A stretch of DNA of 64,000 nucleotides. It comes from Streptomyces sp. NBC_01716 (GTDB lineage Bacteria > Actinomycetota > Actinomycetes > Streptomycetales > Streptomycetaceae). The position numbers were made by a program, and so were the translations under genes. The notes under the pieces are model-generated. The model was not told where the DNA came from and searched no databases. It worked only from the letters and a program-made list of their open reading frames with translations. Every line of letters starts with the position of its first letter. Within the stretch, counting starts at the first letter, position 1. Positions 23,881 to 31,210 of the stretch are shown here, in pieces. The DNA lies in NCBI RefSeq assembly GCF_036248275.1, contig NZ_CP109181.1, forward strand, positions 7,378,001 through 7,442,000. The letters are read 5' to 3'.

Positions 23881-24069
23881 TCAGCCCCGGACCTTCTGGT
23901 CCGGGGCTGTTGTGGTTGTCGCCCGTGCTAGCCACCGGTCGCCGGCGATTTGCGCGGGCTTCTGCGTGACCGCCACGGTGACCCCGTGGTTGGCGAGCAG
24001 GTCCAATAGCGCCAGGCCGTCAGCGCATTCCCGCTGGGTTTCCCCGATGATGCCGATACGAATCGCCAT
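23881..24069 (-). CDS. Small hypothetical protein
   Basis: A 62-residue frame: MAIRIGIIGETQRECADGLALLDLLANHGVTVAV (given in part) resembles a short alpha/beta unit. Its last codons run through the terminator stem, which is unusual but seen in compact phage genomes. Weak support from composition. Confidence 0.4.
   Translation of the reverse strand: MAIRIGIIGETQRECADGLALLDLLANHGVTVAVTQKPAQIAGDRWLARATTTTAPDQKVRG
23883..23908. terminator. Bidirectional terminator
   Basis: A perfect 11-bp stem AGCCCCGGACC / GGTCCGGGGCT with tetraloop TTCT, followed by GTTGT on the plus strand. It lies between convergent genes and overlaps the last codons of the leftward 23881-24069 frame. Confidence 0.75.
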
Positions 24070-24114
24070 GGCAGCAGTCTGCCCGGTAGGCAGGGGTGGT
24101 TGGGGCGGAAACGG

Positions 24115-24453
24115 CTACTCGGACCAGGACGGGTCGAAGTCCGGGTGGTCGGCGTACTCGGCGGCGAGCGCGCGCAGTACGTCGCCATGAACCTCGTCGA
24201 CTCCCATGCCGGCGGCGTGGCTGTTGATTCGGCCGACGACCCGCCGCTTGGCTTCGATGCCGCGCAGCACGCGGGCCGGGTCGTGGCGGGCGATGTGGGC
24301 GGCGTCCCGGCGCGGGGCCTCCACGAACGCGATGCCGTCGCCGTCGATCACGCTCTTCCCGCTCGGACCCCACGGTCCCGGAGTCGCGACCCGTGCCGCA
24401 GCCTCGTCCTCGTCGTACCGGGCTTGGAGGAACGCGCCCAAGTCGGCGGTCAT
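24115..24453 (-). CDS. DUF6221 family protein
   Basis: A 112-residue protein with FLQARYDEDEAAAR near the N-terminus, HIARHDPARVLRGIEAKRR in the middle and LRALAAEYADHPDF near the end. These are the standard blocks of DUF6221, a family of short Streptomyces phage/plasmid proteins of unknown function. The start overlaps the HD gene stop by ATGA. Confidence 0.8.
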   Translation of the reverse strand: MTADLGAFLQARYDEDEAAARVATPGPWGPSGKSVIDGDGIAFVEAPRRDAAHIARHDPARVLRGIEAKRRVVGRINSHAAGMGVDEVHGDVLRALAAEYADHPDFDPSWSE

Positions 24454-24983
24454 GCGGGGCCCCCAGGCTGGTCGGTGTCCATCCGCTTGTGAAGCTCGAC
24501 CAGGAGTGACGGGTTGACGATCGTGACGATGGCTTCGATGTCCCGGTCGTCCGCAGCAGCCCACAGGACGTCGCGGGCCGCACGGTACTTCGCGGCGAGG
24601 CGAGCACGCTTCTCCTCGGACAGTTGGGCGGCCCGGTCGGGGTGACTGTTGTGGGCGTTGTCCGAGATCTTGACGAGGGTGGCGTCCCGGTCGCTGACGA
24701 TACGGCGGATCTTCTCCTCGTAGGGCACGCCCCGCTGGTTCGTCACAGCCTCCACGATCGAGACAACGTGACGTGAGACGCCCGCCTCGTGCAACTGCTC
24801 GGCGGTCCAGCCGGTGTCCTCGATGATGTCGTGGAGTAGTCCGGCCATCACCAGCTCGTCGCCGAACGGTGCGAGTCCAGCAGCGACCGCGCGGACGTGC
24901 TCGATGTACGGCACGCCGATCTTGTCGACCTGCCCAGCGTGGGCTTCGGCGGCGAACGCGTCTACCTCGGCGAGTGTCTTCAC
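24450..24983 (-). CDS. HD-domain hydrolase, SpoT/MESH1-like
   Basis: A 177-residue stand-alone HD phosphohydrolase. Motifs in order: EAHAGQVDKIGVPYIEH (H15, H29), LLHDIIED (H51-D52, E55-D56) and LVKISDNAHNS. The set resembles the hydrolase half of RelA/SpoT enzymes, which remove pyrophosphate from (p)ppGpp. No synthetase domain is present. It could act as a small alarmone hydrolase that blocks host stringent or defence signalling. Other nucleotide substrates are possible. Coupled to GIY-YIG upstream and DUF6221 downstream. Confidence 0.75.
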   Translation of the reverse strand: MKTLAEVDAFAAEAHAGQVDKIGVPYIEHVRAVAAGLAPFGDELVMAGLLHDIIEDTGWTAEQLHEAGVSRHVVSIVEAVTNQRGVPYEEKIRRIVSDRDATLVKISDNAHNSHPDRAAQLSEEKRARLAAKYRAARDVLWAAADDRDIEAIVTIVNPSLLVELHKRMDTDQPGGPA

Positions 24984-25486
24984 GCGCGGCCTTCCTCGTT
25001 GTTGGCCTTCTCTGCCTGCTTCTTGAGGTACGCCTTCTGCGCCGCTTCGACAACGGCCTTACTCGGCCGTGTGGGCGCCTTGGAGCCCGGCTTGTGTAGG
25101 TACCAGTCCATGAAGCCTCGAAGTGCCGCGCTGCGGTCACTGCTGACGGCGTTGGCCGCCTCACCGAAAACGCCCCACTCCGCGAGGTCGACACGGATCG
25201 GGCGGGTGGGTGACTTTCCGGCGGAAGTGCTGATCTTGTAAGCGGGAGTGCCCATCTTGTTGTGGAGGGGGCGTTCCGTGGCGATGGCGGCGAGTTCGGC
25301 TTTCTCTGCGCCTGAACGCGTCTCGTGCCATTCAACCGCGCGTTGAGCGACGGCGGGCCACCACGCTTTCTGCTCCGAGTGCTGGCCCCAACGGACGTCC
25401 GGCTTGTGGCTGATCCCCACGTAGAGCAGTGCGCCCGACTCGTCGAACAGTCGGTAGAGAGCGGTACGCCCAGGGTTCTTCGGCAC
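24980..25486 (-). CDS. GIY-YIG nuclease-domain protein with distinct C-terminal region
   Basis: A 168-residue protein. The N-terminal GIY-YIG domain shows LYRLF at 10-14, YVG at 22-24, R32, E64 and N76, aligning without gaps to the domain at 9864-10340 (about 32 of 76 residues identical by hand). The C-terminal half differs: a ribbon-helix-like or helical region (RPIRVDLAEWGVFGEAANA, then FMDWYLHKPG) and a basic tail. So the same nuclease module is attached to different, probably DNA-targeting, partners in this element. Confidence 0.75.
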   Translation of the reverse strand: MPKNPGRTALYRLFDESGALLYVGISHKPDVRWGQHSEQKAWWPAVAQRAVEWHETRSGAEKAELAAIATERPLHNKMGTPAYKISTSAGKSPTRPIRVDLAEWGVFGEAANAVSSDRSAALRGFMDWYLHKPGSKAPTRPSKAVVEAAQKAYLKKQAEKANNEEGRA

Positions 25487-25498
25487 TGATTCCTCCTG

Positions 25499-25786
25499 TC
25501 AGCCGGAGGTGTCCTCTCCGGCCGCCTTCTTGACGCTGACAACGGTTCGTTCACGCAGCGGCGGGATGCCGGCTGCTTTGGAGATGCGTCCGACGTGCTG
25601 TCGCTCGTAGGGGACGAGTCGCGTGACTTCCGATGGGCCCAAAGTTCGAGCCTTGAGGATGTCAACGATTCCCTCGTTGAGGGCAGTTCGCGCGACTTCC
25701 AGTTGCTCTTCGGCCGCGTCGTAGGCGGCTCCGAGCTTGGCGAGCTTTTCGCGTGCTGCCTGCTGCTTCTTCTCGGTAGCGGTCAT
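25499..25786 (-). CDS. Small coiled-coil protein with HTH-like C-terminus
   Basis: A 95-residue protein. An N-terminal charged helix (EKKQQAAREKLAKLGAAYDAAEEQLE) is followed by GPSEVTRLVPYERQHVGRISKAAGI, typical of small Streptomyces mobile-element proteins with a degenerate HTH. The start is placed at the MTATEKK methionine. An upstream frame to 25855 would extend into the predicted promoter. First gene of the leftward operon. Confidence 0.6.
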   Translation of the reverse strand: MTATEKKQQAAREKLAKLGAAYDAAEEQLEVARTALNEGIVDILKARTLGPSEVTRLVPYERQHVGRISKAAGIPPLRERTVVSVKKAAGEDTSG

Positions 25787-25811
25787 GCCCCTGATGATGC
25801 CACGCCTGGTC

Positions 25812-25901
25812 GCATCCTCGATAGGCACCCTACAGGTGCATCTAGTGGATGTCACCTTGTGAGATCACTTGACGATGCAACACGAGGATGCAACTATCGA
25901 G
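25812..25901. promoter_or_regulatory. Divergent promoter region with inverted repeats
   Basis: Plus strand: TTGACG (25869-25874), 17 bp, AACTAT (25892-25897). Minus strand: a GTGACA-17-TAGGGT arrangement over about 25824-25852. GCATCCTCG (25812-25820) and CGAGGATGC (25883-25891), plus CTCGATAG (25817-25824) and CTATCGAG (25894-25901), form inverted pairs spanning both promoters, suggesting one repressor bridging the two. Confidence 0.5.
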
Positions 25902-25932
25902 TCATCGACAAGCACCGCACCAGGGGGATCCG

Positions 25933-26328
25933 TTGAACGTCAGCCGCCACATCGCCCGCACCCACCGCGCCGCCCGCCTCACGTCGAAAGCCCTCGCCTA
26001 CCGCACCCGCTCTGGCCTCATCGCCGCAGCAGTCGAAGCAGGCCGGCTCATCCGAACCGGTGACCTCCTCGACCGACTGGGCGCCGGCGACATGAAGGAC
26101 GGGCACAAGTCCTGGTACGGGCGCGCAGTCAAGAAGGCATTCGTCGCCGCCAACGGCACGGAGCCGGTTCGGGTTTGGGCCCGACACCGCACCACCGGGC
26201 GCTGGGTGCACGTCCACGCGTACAGCCCGTTCGACCTGTCGCTGTACATCGGCCTCGCCACCTACAGGCAGACCAAGCACCTCGCTCGCCCCGCGTTCTT
26301 CCAGGCGGCATACGCGGAGGCTGCCTAG
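25933..26328 (+). CDS. Basic hypothetical protein
   Basis: A 131-residue basic protein. TTG 25933 is chosen because aggggga precedes it and the predicted -10 box lies at 25892-25897. The earlier in-frame ATG 25888 would fall within the promoter. RTHRAARLTSKALAYRTRS at the front and VHVHAYSPFDLSLYIGLA near the end. Possibly DNA- or RNA-binding. No named family. Confidence 0.5.
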   Translation: MNVSRHIARTHRAARLTSKALAYRTRSGLIAAAVEAGRLIRTGDLLDRLGAGDMKDGHKSWYGRAVKKAFVAANGTEPVRVWARHRTTGRWVHVHAYSPFDLSLYIGLATYRQTKHLARPAFFQAAYAEAA

Positions 26329-26374
26329 GACGGACTTCAGCGCCCCCGCCCGCCCTGCCTTCGGAAGGACCCCG

Positions 26375-26980
26375 ATGACCCGCCAGACCGTCGCCCCGCT
26401 GGTTCACCTCGGCCTGTCGGCCAGCGACCGCCAGGTCCGCGAACTCGCCCGCAGTTTCACCGAGACGTTCGGTCTCGATCTCCAGCCGCCGTACCAGCGC
26501 GGACGGGTCTGGTCGGAGGACCAGAAGATGGCCCTGATCAGGTCGTGGCTGACCGGCACCCCGACCGGGGTCGTCATCTTCAACGACCGCACCACCACCG
26601 AGTGGGCCGACACCAACGGCTACGACCCCACCGAACGCGGCGAGGCGATGTACGCATGCATCGACGGCCAGCAGCGCATCAGCACCGCCATCGACTGGTT
26701 CGGCGACGAGTTCGCCGTCCCCGCGTCGTGGTTCAACGCCGACGACATCACCGCCACGGGGGACACCGACGACGGGCCCTATGTCCGCTGGAGCGGCCTG
26801 ACCCTCCGCCGGCAACGACACTTCGCCAACCGCGCCCAGCTCGCCGTAGCTGAAGCCCGCGTTGCCACCATCCGGGACGAGGCGGCCATCTACCTCCTCG
26901 TCAACGGTGGAGGTACCCCGCAGACCGACGCCGACATGGGCAACGCCGCCCAGATCGCGGGCAAGGAGAGCGGGCGGTGA
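26375..26980 (+). CDS. Short DUF262-type protein
   Basis: A 201-residue protein with DUF262 (ParB/Srx-fold) features: LQPPYQRGRVWSEDQKMALIRSWL and the signature CIDGQQRIST. Full DUF262 proteins usually exceed 500 residues and carry a C-terminal HNH or DUF1524 nuclease domain, which is missing here. In related defence proteins the DGQQR site binds and hydrolyses nucleotide. This may be a minimal or regulatory version, or a remnant still in frame. Confidence 0.7.
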   Translation: MTRQTVAPLVHLGLSASDRQVRELARSFTETFGLDLQPPYQRGRVWSEDQKMALIRSWLTGTPTGVVIFNDRTTTEWADTNGYDPTERGEAMYACIDGQQRISTAIDWFGDEFAVPASWFNADDITATGDTDDGPYVRWSGLTLRRQRHFANRAQLAVAEARVATIRDEAAIYLLVNGGGTPQTDADMGNAAQIAGKESGR

Positions 26981-27162
26981 CCACCCTGTTCCGCCTGTGT
27001 AACGCGGCCGGTTGCGCCTTCCGCACCGAGGTCGACCCGGCTGACCTGGACGCGGCGTGGGACACGGTCACCGACCACTACCGGGCCGACCACGGCATGA
27101 CCGGACCCGAGGCCGCGTACTTCGCGTCCTGGCACAGCACCACCGTTGAGGAGACCCGATGA
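26977..27162 (+). CDS. Small hypothetical protein
   Basis: A 61-residue protein starting with GTGA overlap. FRLCNAAGCAFRTEVD and HYRADHGMTG resemble a C-x4-C ... H-x4-H type zinc finger. The stop overlaps the next ATG. Confidence 0.5.
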   Translation: MTTLFRLCNAAGCAFRTEVDPADLDAAWDTVTDHYRADHGMTGPEAAYFASWHSTTVEETR

Positions 27163-27365
27163 CGACTAAACCCCGGAAGCCGTGGCGGGTGATCCTCACC
27201 CAGGGCGGAATCCAACTCGCCGAAGTCGAGCACACCAGCGAGACAAAGGCATACGACCACGTCCGTGTAGCCCTTCGTTCCGGTGCGGACACGGCCAGGA
27301 TCATGCAGTGGGAGGGCGGTCGTTGGTGGTACTTCGAAACCGTTCACGCCGAGGACGTCCCGTGA
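27159..27365 (+). CDS. Small hypothetical protein
   Basis: A 68-residue, beta-rich protein (WRVILTQGGIQLAEVEHTS, then IMQWEGGRWWYFETV). Coupled on both sides by four-base overlaps. Unknown. Confidence 0.5.
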   Translation: MTTKPRKPWRVILTQGGIQLAEVEHTSETKAYDHVRVALRSGADTARIMQWEGGRWWYFETVHAEDVP

Positions 27366-27670
27366 CCACTTCCGCGATAAGGGCGAAGCTGGCCGCCCGG
27401 GGCGTCGCCACCGAGCCGCCCTACGGCTGCTCCTGGTGCGGTGATGAACGCCACCACCACGGCAGCCAGTGGGCGCCCATCATCGGCCTGCACCAGTGGA
27501 TAGAGCCCGACCATGCGCTGATCCTCGAACGGATGCGGCGCCGGCGGGCAGCAAGGAAACCGCACACTTCCCCGCCGCCGCTTCCGCCGTGGGAGGAGAC
27601 CGTGGAAGAAGCCGCCCGCGCCGACGACCAGTACTGGGACCGCGACACCGACGACGAACCTGAGGAGTAG
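27362..27670 (+). CDS. Small protein with CSWCGD...HHHG motif
   Basis: A 102-residue protein, GTG start in a GTGA overlap. YGCSWCGDERHHHGSQW is a likely zinc knuckle. The C-terminus is Pro-rich then acidic. No function known. Confidence 0.55.
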   Translation: MTTSAIRAKLAARGVATEPPYGCSWCGDERHHHGSQWAPIIGLHQWIEPDHALILERMRRRRAARKPHTSPPPLPPWEETVEEAARADDQYWDRDTDDEPEE

Positions 27671-27673
27671 ACC

Positions 27674-27952
27674 ATGGGACAGCAGGTCATCAAGCAGCCG
27701 GACGAGAAGCTCGCCGTCTTCTCTACCATCACGGACACGTTCATCGTCGTCGACGCCACCCCGGAGGAAATCGTCGAGTGGCGAGCTGAAGAGGCGGCCG
27801 AGCGGGCACGCGAACAGGCCCGTAGGGAACTGGGCAAGGTGCTCGCCGGAGACTCGCGAGGCGCCTACTTCCAGTTCGCCATGACCTACGAAGAGGCCGC
27901 CGAGAAGGACCGTCAAAGCGGCGGAGACCTCATCGACCCGCCCACCACCTGA
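27674..27952 (+). CDS. Small acidic hypothetical protein
   Basis: A 92-residue protein beginning three bases after the previous stop. Short beta N-terminus (EKLAVFSTITDTFIVVD), then a charged helix (RAEEAAERAREQARREL). Unknown. Confidence 0.5.
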   Translation: MGQQVIKQPDEKLAVFSTITDTFIVVDATPEEIVEWRAEEAAERAREQARRELGKVLAGDSRGAYFQFAMTYEEAAEKDRQSGGDLIDPPTT

Positions 27953-28006
27953 CCGTCCCGGCCGCCGTGCGCACGGTACGGCAGCCCACAGCACAAAGGA
28001 AACACG

Positions 28007-28279
28007 ATGCTTGCTGTTTCGGAACGCGTCCGTGTCCACGGCCACGCCCCCGACCAGGTCGTCTGGCACAAGCCAGCCGACGGTCACCGCTGCACCGGTG
28101 ACTGCGACTTCCACCCCATCGCGTGCAGCGACGAGGAAGGGATCGCTCTGCCGTCGGCCAAGCAGGACGTCCCCATCCGCCTCAACAAGCTGGGCGAAAC
28201 CTGGTGCACCGACTGCCTCGCTTTGATCCGACAGAAGCGGACTGCCGACCCCAACACCACCCAGGAGCCCCCGCGATGA
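28007..28279 (+). CDS. Small Cys-rich hypothetical protein
   Basis: A 90-residue protein with aaaggaaa upstream. CTGDCDFHPIAC and WCTDCLALI supply two Cys pairs, suggesting one zinc site. Overlaps the next gene by ATGA. Confidence 0.5.
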   Translation: MLAVSERVRVHGHAPDQVVWHKPADGHRCTGDCDFHPIACSDEEGIALPSAKQDVPIRLNKLGETWCTDCLALIRQKRTADPNTTQEPPR

Positions 28280-28530
28280 TCCAGCCCGGACAGATCTACC
28301 GGTCCACGACCCCGATCCCCGACCAGCCCGACAACTACCGGCGCATCAAGGTCGTCGGTGAGCCGAACACCGTCCCCGGCGGATGGAACTTCGGCAAGGT
28401 CGACGTGGCCACCCTCGCCGAAGACGGACGCGAAATTCGTCGCCGCCGGGTCGAGACGAGCCAGCTCCACGCCACGGCCACCACCCGCGACGGGAAACCC
28501 CGCCGCACCGGATACGTACTGGAGACCTGA
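28276..28530 (+). CDS. Small SH3-like hypothetical protein
   Basis: An 84-residue protein starting MIQPGQIYRSTTP, a pattern typical of small beta-barrel proteins in actinobacterial phages. Centre YRRIKVVGEP, then basic RRRRVETSQLH. Function unknown. Confidence 0.55.
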   Translation: MIQPGQIYRSTTPIPDQPDNYRRIKVVGEPNTVPGGWNFGKVDVATLAEDGREIRRRRVETSQLHATATTRDGKPRRTGYVLET

Positions 28531-28652
28531 CCGCAGATCAGCCCGACCTCAACCCCGCGCAACCATTCACCGTCCGCACTTGTCCCACTGCTCACCCACA
28601 CATGCCGTCGTGCCCCACCACCCGGCGCCCTGACACGACAGGCAGGCCCAGC

Positions 28653-29180
28653 ATGACCATCCCACCGCCGCTCCCGACCACACCCCCGACACCCCCGCAG
28701 CCGGCCAGACCCAGCCGTCGCCGCACCCTCACCACCGGACTTACCGGAGCCCTCATCGGCGCCGCCATCGTCGGCGCCACCTGGTACGGCACCAGCAACG
28801 ACAAGCCCGCCACTGCCGGATCCACCACCAAACCCAAACCCGCCGCCGACGACCAGCCCGACACATTCGCCCTCACCGGCGACTTCACCCTCACCGAAGG
28901 CGCCACCCCCGACGACCTCGGCGGCTGCGAAGGAACTGGCGGATACGCCGACATCAGCCTCGGCACCTCCATCACCGTGTACGACGCCGCCGGAGCAGTC
29001 ATCGCCACCGACATGCTCCTCCTATCCGAATACGACACCGGATCCTGCACCTTCGACATCAACGTCGAAGAAGTCCCCACCGGCCACGAGTTCTACCAAG
29101 TCGAAATCGGACACCGGGGAAAGATCCAGCTATCCGCAGCGGAAGCCGAAGCCGGCGAGTTCGGCGGCACCCTCGGCTGA
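28653..29180 (+). CDS. Membrane-anchored extracytoplasmic protein
   Basis: A 175-residue protein with a Pro-rich cytoplasmic head, basic RPSRRRTL, one transmembrane segment (LTGALIGAAIVGATWYG, about residues 32-48), then an extracytoplasmic beta-rich domain with two Cys (GGCEGTGGY and TGSCTFDINVE), similar in layout to host Streptomyces small exported proteins. It may modify the cell surface during lysogeny. This is inferred from topology. Confidence 0.55.
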   Translation: MTIPPPLPTTPPTPPQPARPSRRRTLTTGLTGALIGAAIVGATWYGTSNDKPATAGSTTKPKPAADDQPDTFALTGDFTLTEGATPDDLGGCEGTGGYADISLGTSITVYDAAGAVIATDMLLLSEYDTGSCTFDINVEEVPTGHEFYQVEIGHRGKIQLSAAEAEAGEFGGTLG

Positions 29181-29196
29181 TCAGCACAACGACAAG

Positions 29197-29223
29197 GCCC
29201 GCCCCAACCCGGGGCGGGCTCTT
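29197..29223. terminator. Bidirectional terminator
   Basis: GCCCGCCCC (29197-29205) pairs with GGGGCGGGC (29211-29219) around a 5-nt loop, followed by TCTT. It separates the rightward accessory genes from the leftward packaging block. Confidence 0.75.
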
Positions 29224-29225
29224 CG

Positions 29226-29429
29226 TCAGTCCATGAACGAGCCGTCACGGCGCCGCTGATGCCTGCTGTCCAGGTGCTTGCACTGCGGGCAATGCCGCAT
29301 GAACCCCCGCTTCACCAGCCACGACATGCCAGCCGTGCACAAGTGCATCAACCCGACCGCCCAGCTCTGCCCCATGCGGGCCACCCCCGGCATCGTGCAC
29401 GTCCGGCAATCCCTACAACCCCCGGCCAT
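29226..29429 (-). CDS. Small Cys-rich protein downstream of portal
   Basis: A 67-residue protein with CRDCRTCTMPGVARMG, HLCTAGMSWLVKRGF and CPQCKH...DGSFMD, a Cys pattern that fits a double zinc-ribbon. Similar short proteins occur on Streptomyces plasmids. The internal methionine of the 98-codon frame is used as start because the upstream part has no family-like sequence. Confidence 0.6.
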   Translation of the reverse strand: MAGGCRDCRTCTMPGVARMGQSWAVGLMHLCTAGMSWLVKRGFMRHCPQCKHLDSRHQRRRDGSFMD

Positions 29430-29518
29430 ACGGCCACCCCCTGCTGATCGCGGAAGCCGACTGTAAGGCCGACAGGGCGGGGCTGGTGGGTGGTTGGGGA
29501 AGGTGGCGCACGATCGGG

Positions 29519-31195
29519 TCAAGCAGCCTTCAGGTCGGGCTTCCCGTCCGCCTCGTCCTCGTCTTGGTCCTCGTCGGACTCGGGCTCGTCTTCAGCGTCC
29601 GGGTCTTCCTCGTCCACGACCCCACCGCCCGTGTTGAACGGATCCCCGGCCGGAACCGCCGACGACTTGTCCTCCCGGATGCGCTGCACCTCCGCCATCA
29701 CCTCCGGATCATCCAACTCCGGGCTCCGCATCTTGACCTTCATGAACGTCGAGATCGCCCCCGCCGAATCCAGCAACGACAACGTGCGGGCCGTCGCCTC
29801 CTGATCCGGCTGCACCGCCTGCGGCCAACTGGCAGTCAACTCGGCGGCTGGATCCACGCCCTTCGCCTTGCAATGCCGAACGTCCACCATCATCAGCGTC
29901 GTCAAATGCTCGATCAGCGCAGGCCGCGTGTACAACAACTTCGTACCCCGGGTCGCCAACGACTCCTCCTTGCGGGCCACAGCCTCCGTCGCCGTGACGG
30001 CGACGCTGCCCTCCTCTCCGAAGGACTGAGCGGAGTAGCCAGCGCTGCTCAGGATCTGGCGGCGCAACGCCTTGCAGGTCGCCTCGTGCTCCTCCACCCG
30101 GATCTTGAACTGGATCTCGCTGATCGAGTCCTTCATCGTCTCCGCACCGAGCAACCCGGACAGGGCAACGAGGAGCTCCTTGTCCAGGTCGAAGCGCGCC
30201 CCCGTTCCTGGTCCGTCCGTGTCCAACATCGACTGCGGCACGACGACCTTCGCCTTGCCGAGCCGCAGATCCCGCATCCAGGACGTCCACGACTCATCCA
30301 GGGCGTCCATCATCGGCTCGACGCCGGCGAAGTCGCTGCGCCCCAGCGGTACCGTGTCGGGGATCCCGTCCCATGTCCGGTTCGGCAGCACATTCGGCAG
30401 ATGCGTGATCAGCAGGCGGTTGATGCCCGTCGCCTGGCGCCCCTGGTCGTCGGTGCGTTTCGCCAGGTACTCGGTGTCCGGGTGGGCGGCCAGGCTGTCC
30501 GCCCGCATGCCCAGGACACCAACGCCGCCCTCGTACAGGCCGTACTCGATGGTGCCCGGCGTGTGATATTCGAGCAGCCGCCACACCTTCGACTGATCCG
30601 TCAACGGTGGCAGCTCCCGCCATACAATGGCAGCGGCAAGGAACCCCCACCGCCACTCCGGGATCACCGCCGTCGCCGGCAGAACATCCGTCCACGGCCG
30701 GGGCCGCAGCGTGGTATCCCACACGGCCCGCAGGTACACGTTGGACAGTCCCGCCGTCGCCTCGGCTGCCTCCCGCATCTTCGCGTGCCCGCGGTCGTCC
30801 AGGTACCGGCCGATCTGCGCCTGCGTTGACTTCGCCAGTGCCTTGTCGGTGGAGTCCTTGTCGACCGTCACCTGCGGGACATCCGCCCACAGCAGGTTCG
30901 CGGACATCTCCGCGATGTCGGCGCCGATCGGGATGTGCAACTTCGCGGCCTGCTGACCGGGGGACGGCTGCTGCCCCCAGAACGTGCGCAACTCCTCCCC
31001 GCCGGCCCGCCGCTTGTCGACTTCGAAGAACTGGCGGGCGGTCGCGTTCGAGCGGTAGTTCGTCGGTCCGCCGTACACGGCTGCCAAGTGGTCGGTGTTG
31101 CCCGAATACCAGGCTTGCCACATGTCCATGTCGGCGTGCGGGATCTCCAACTGGGGCGGCGGCCAGGGGACGTTTCCGGAAGGGGGCAGCGGCAT
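29519..31195 (-). CDS. Phage portal protein
   Basis: A 558-residue SPP1/Gp6-type portal protein. NYRSNATARQFFEVDKRR, LHIPIGADIAEMSANLLW and MDALDESWTSWMRDLRLGKAKVVVP (given in parts) are typical of actinophage portals. The C-terminus is a very acidic tail, also common. It forms the dodecameric ring at the capsid vertex through which DNA passes. It lies 15 bases downstream of terL with aaagga before ATG, as the last large gene of the leftward block. Confidence 0.9.
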   Translation of the reverse strand: MPLPPSGNVPWPPPQLEIPHADMDMWQAWYSGNTDHLAAVYGGPTNYRSNATARQFFEVDKRRAGGEELRTFWGQQPSPGQQAAKLHIPIGADIAEMSANLLWADVPQVTVDKDSTDKALAKSTQAQIGRYLDDRGHAKMREAAEATAGLSNVYLRAVWDTTLRPRPWTDVLPATAVIPEWRWGFLAAAIVWRELPPLTDQSKVWRLLEYHTPGTIEYGLYEGGVGVLGMRADSLAAHPDTEYLAKRTDDQGRQATGINRLLITHLPNVLPNRTWDGIPDTVPLGRSDFAGVEPMMDALDESWTSWMRDLRLGKAKVVVPQSMLDTDGPGTGARFDLDKELLVALSGLLGAETMKDSISEIQFKIRVEEHEATCKALRRQILSSAGYSAQSFGEEGSVAVTATEAVARKEESLATRGTKLLYTRPALIEHLTTLMMVDVRHCKAKGVDPAAELTASWPQAVQPDQEATARTLSLLDSAGAISTFMKVKMRSPELDDPEVMAEVQRIREDKSSAVPAGDPFNTGGGVVDEEDPDAEDEPESDEDQDEDEADGKPDLKAA

Positions 31196-31210
31196 GACGG
31201 GTCCTTTCGA

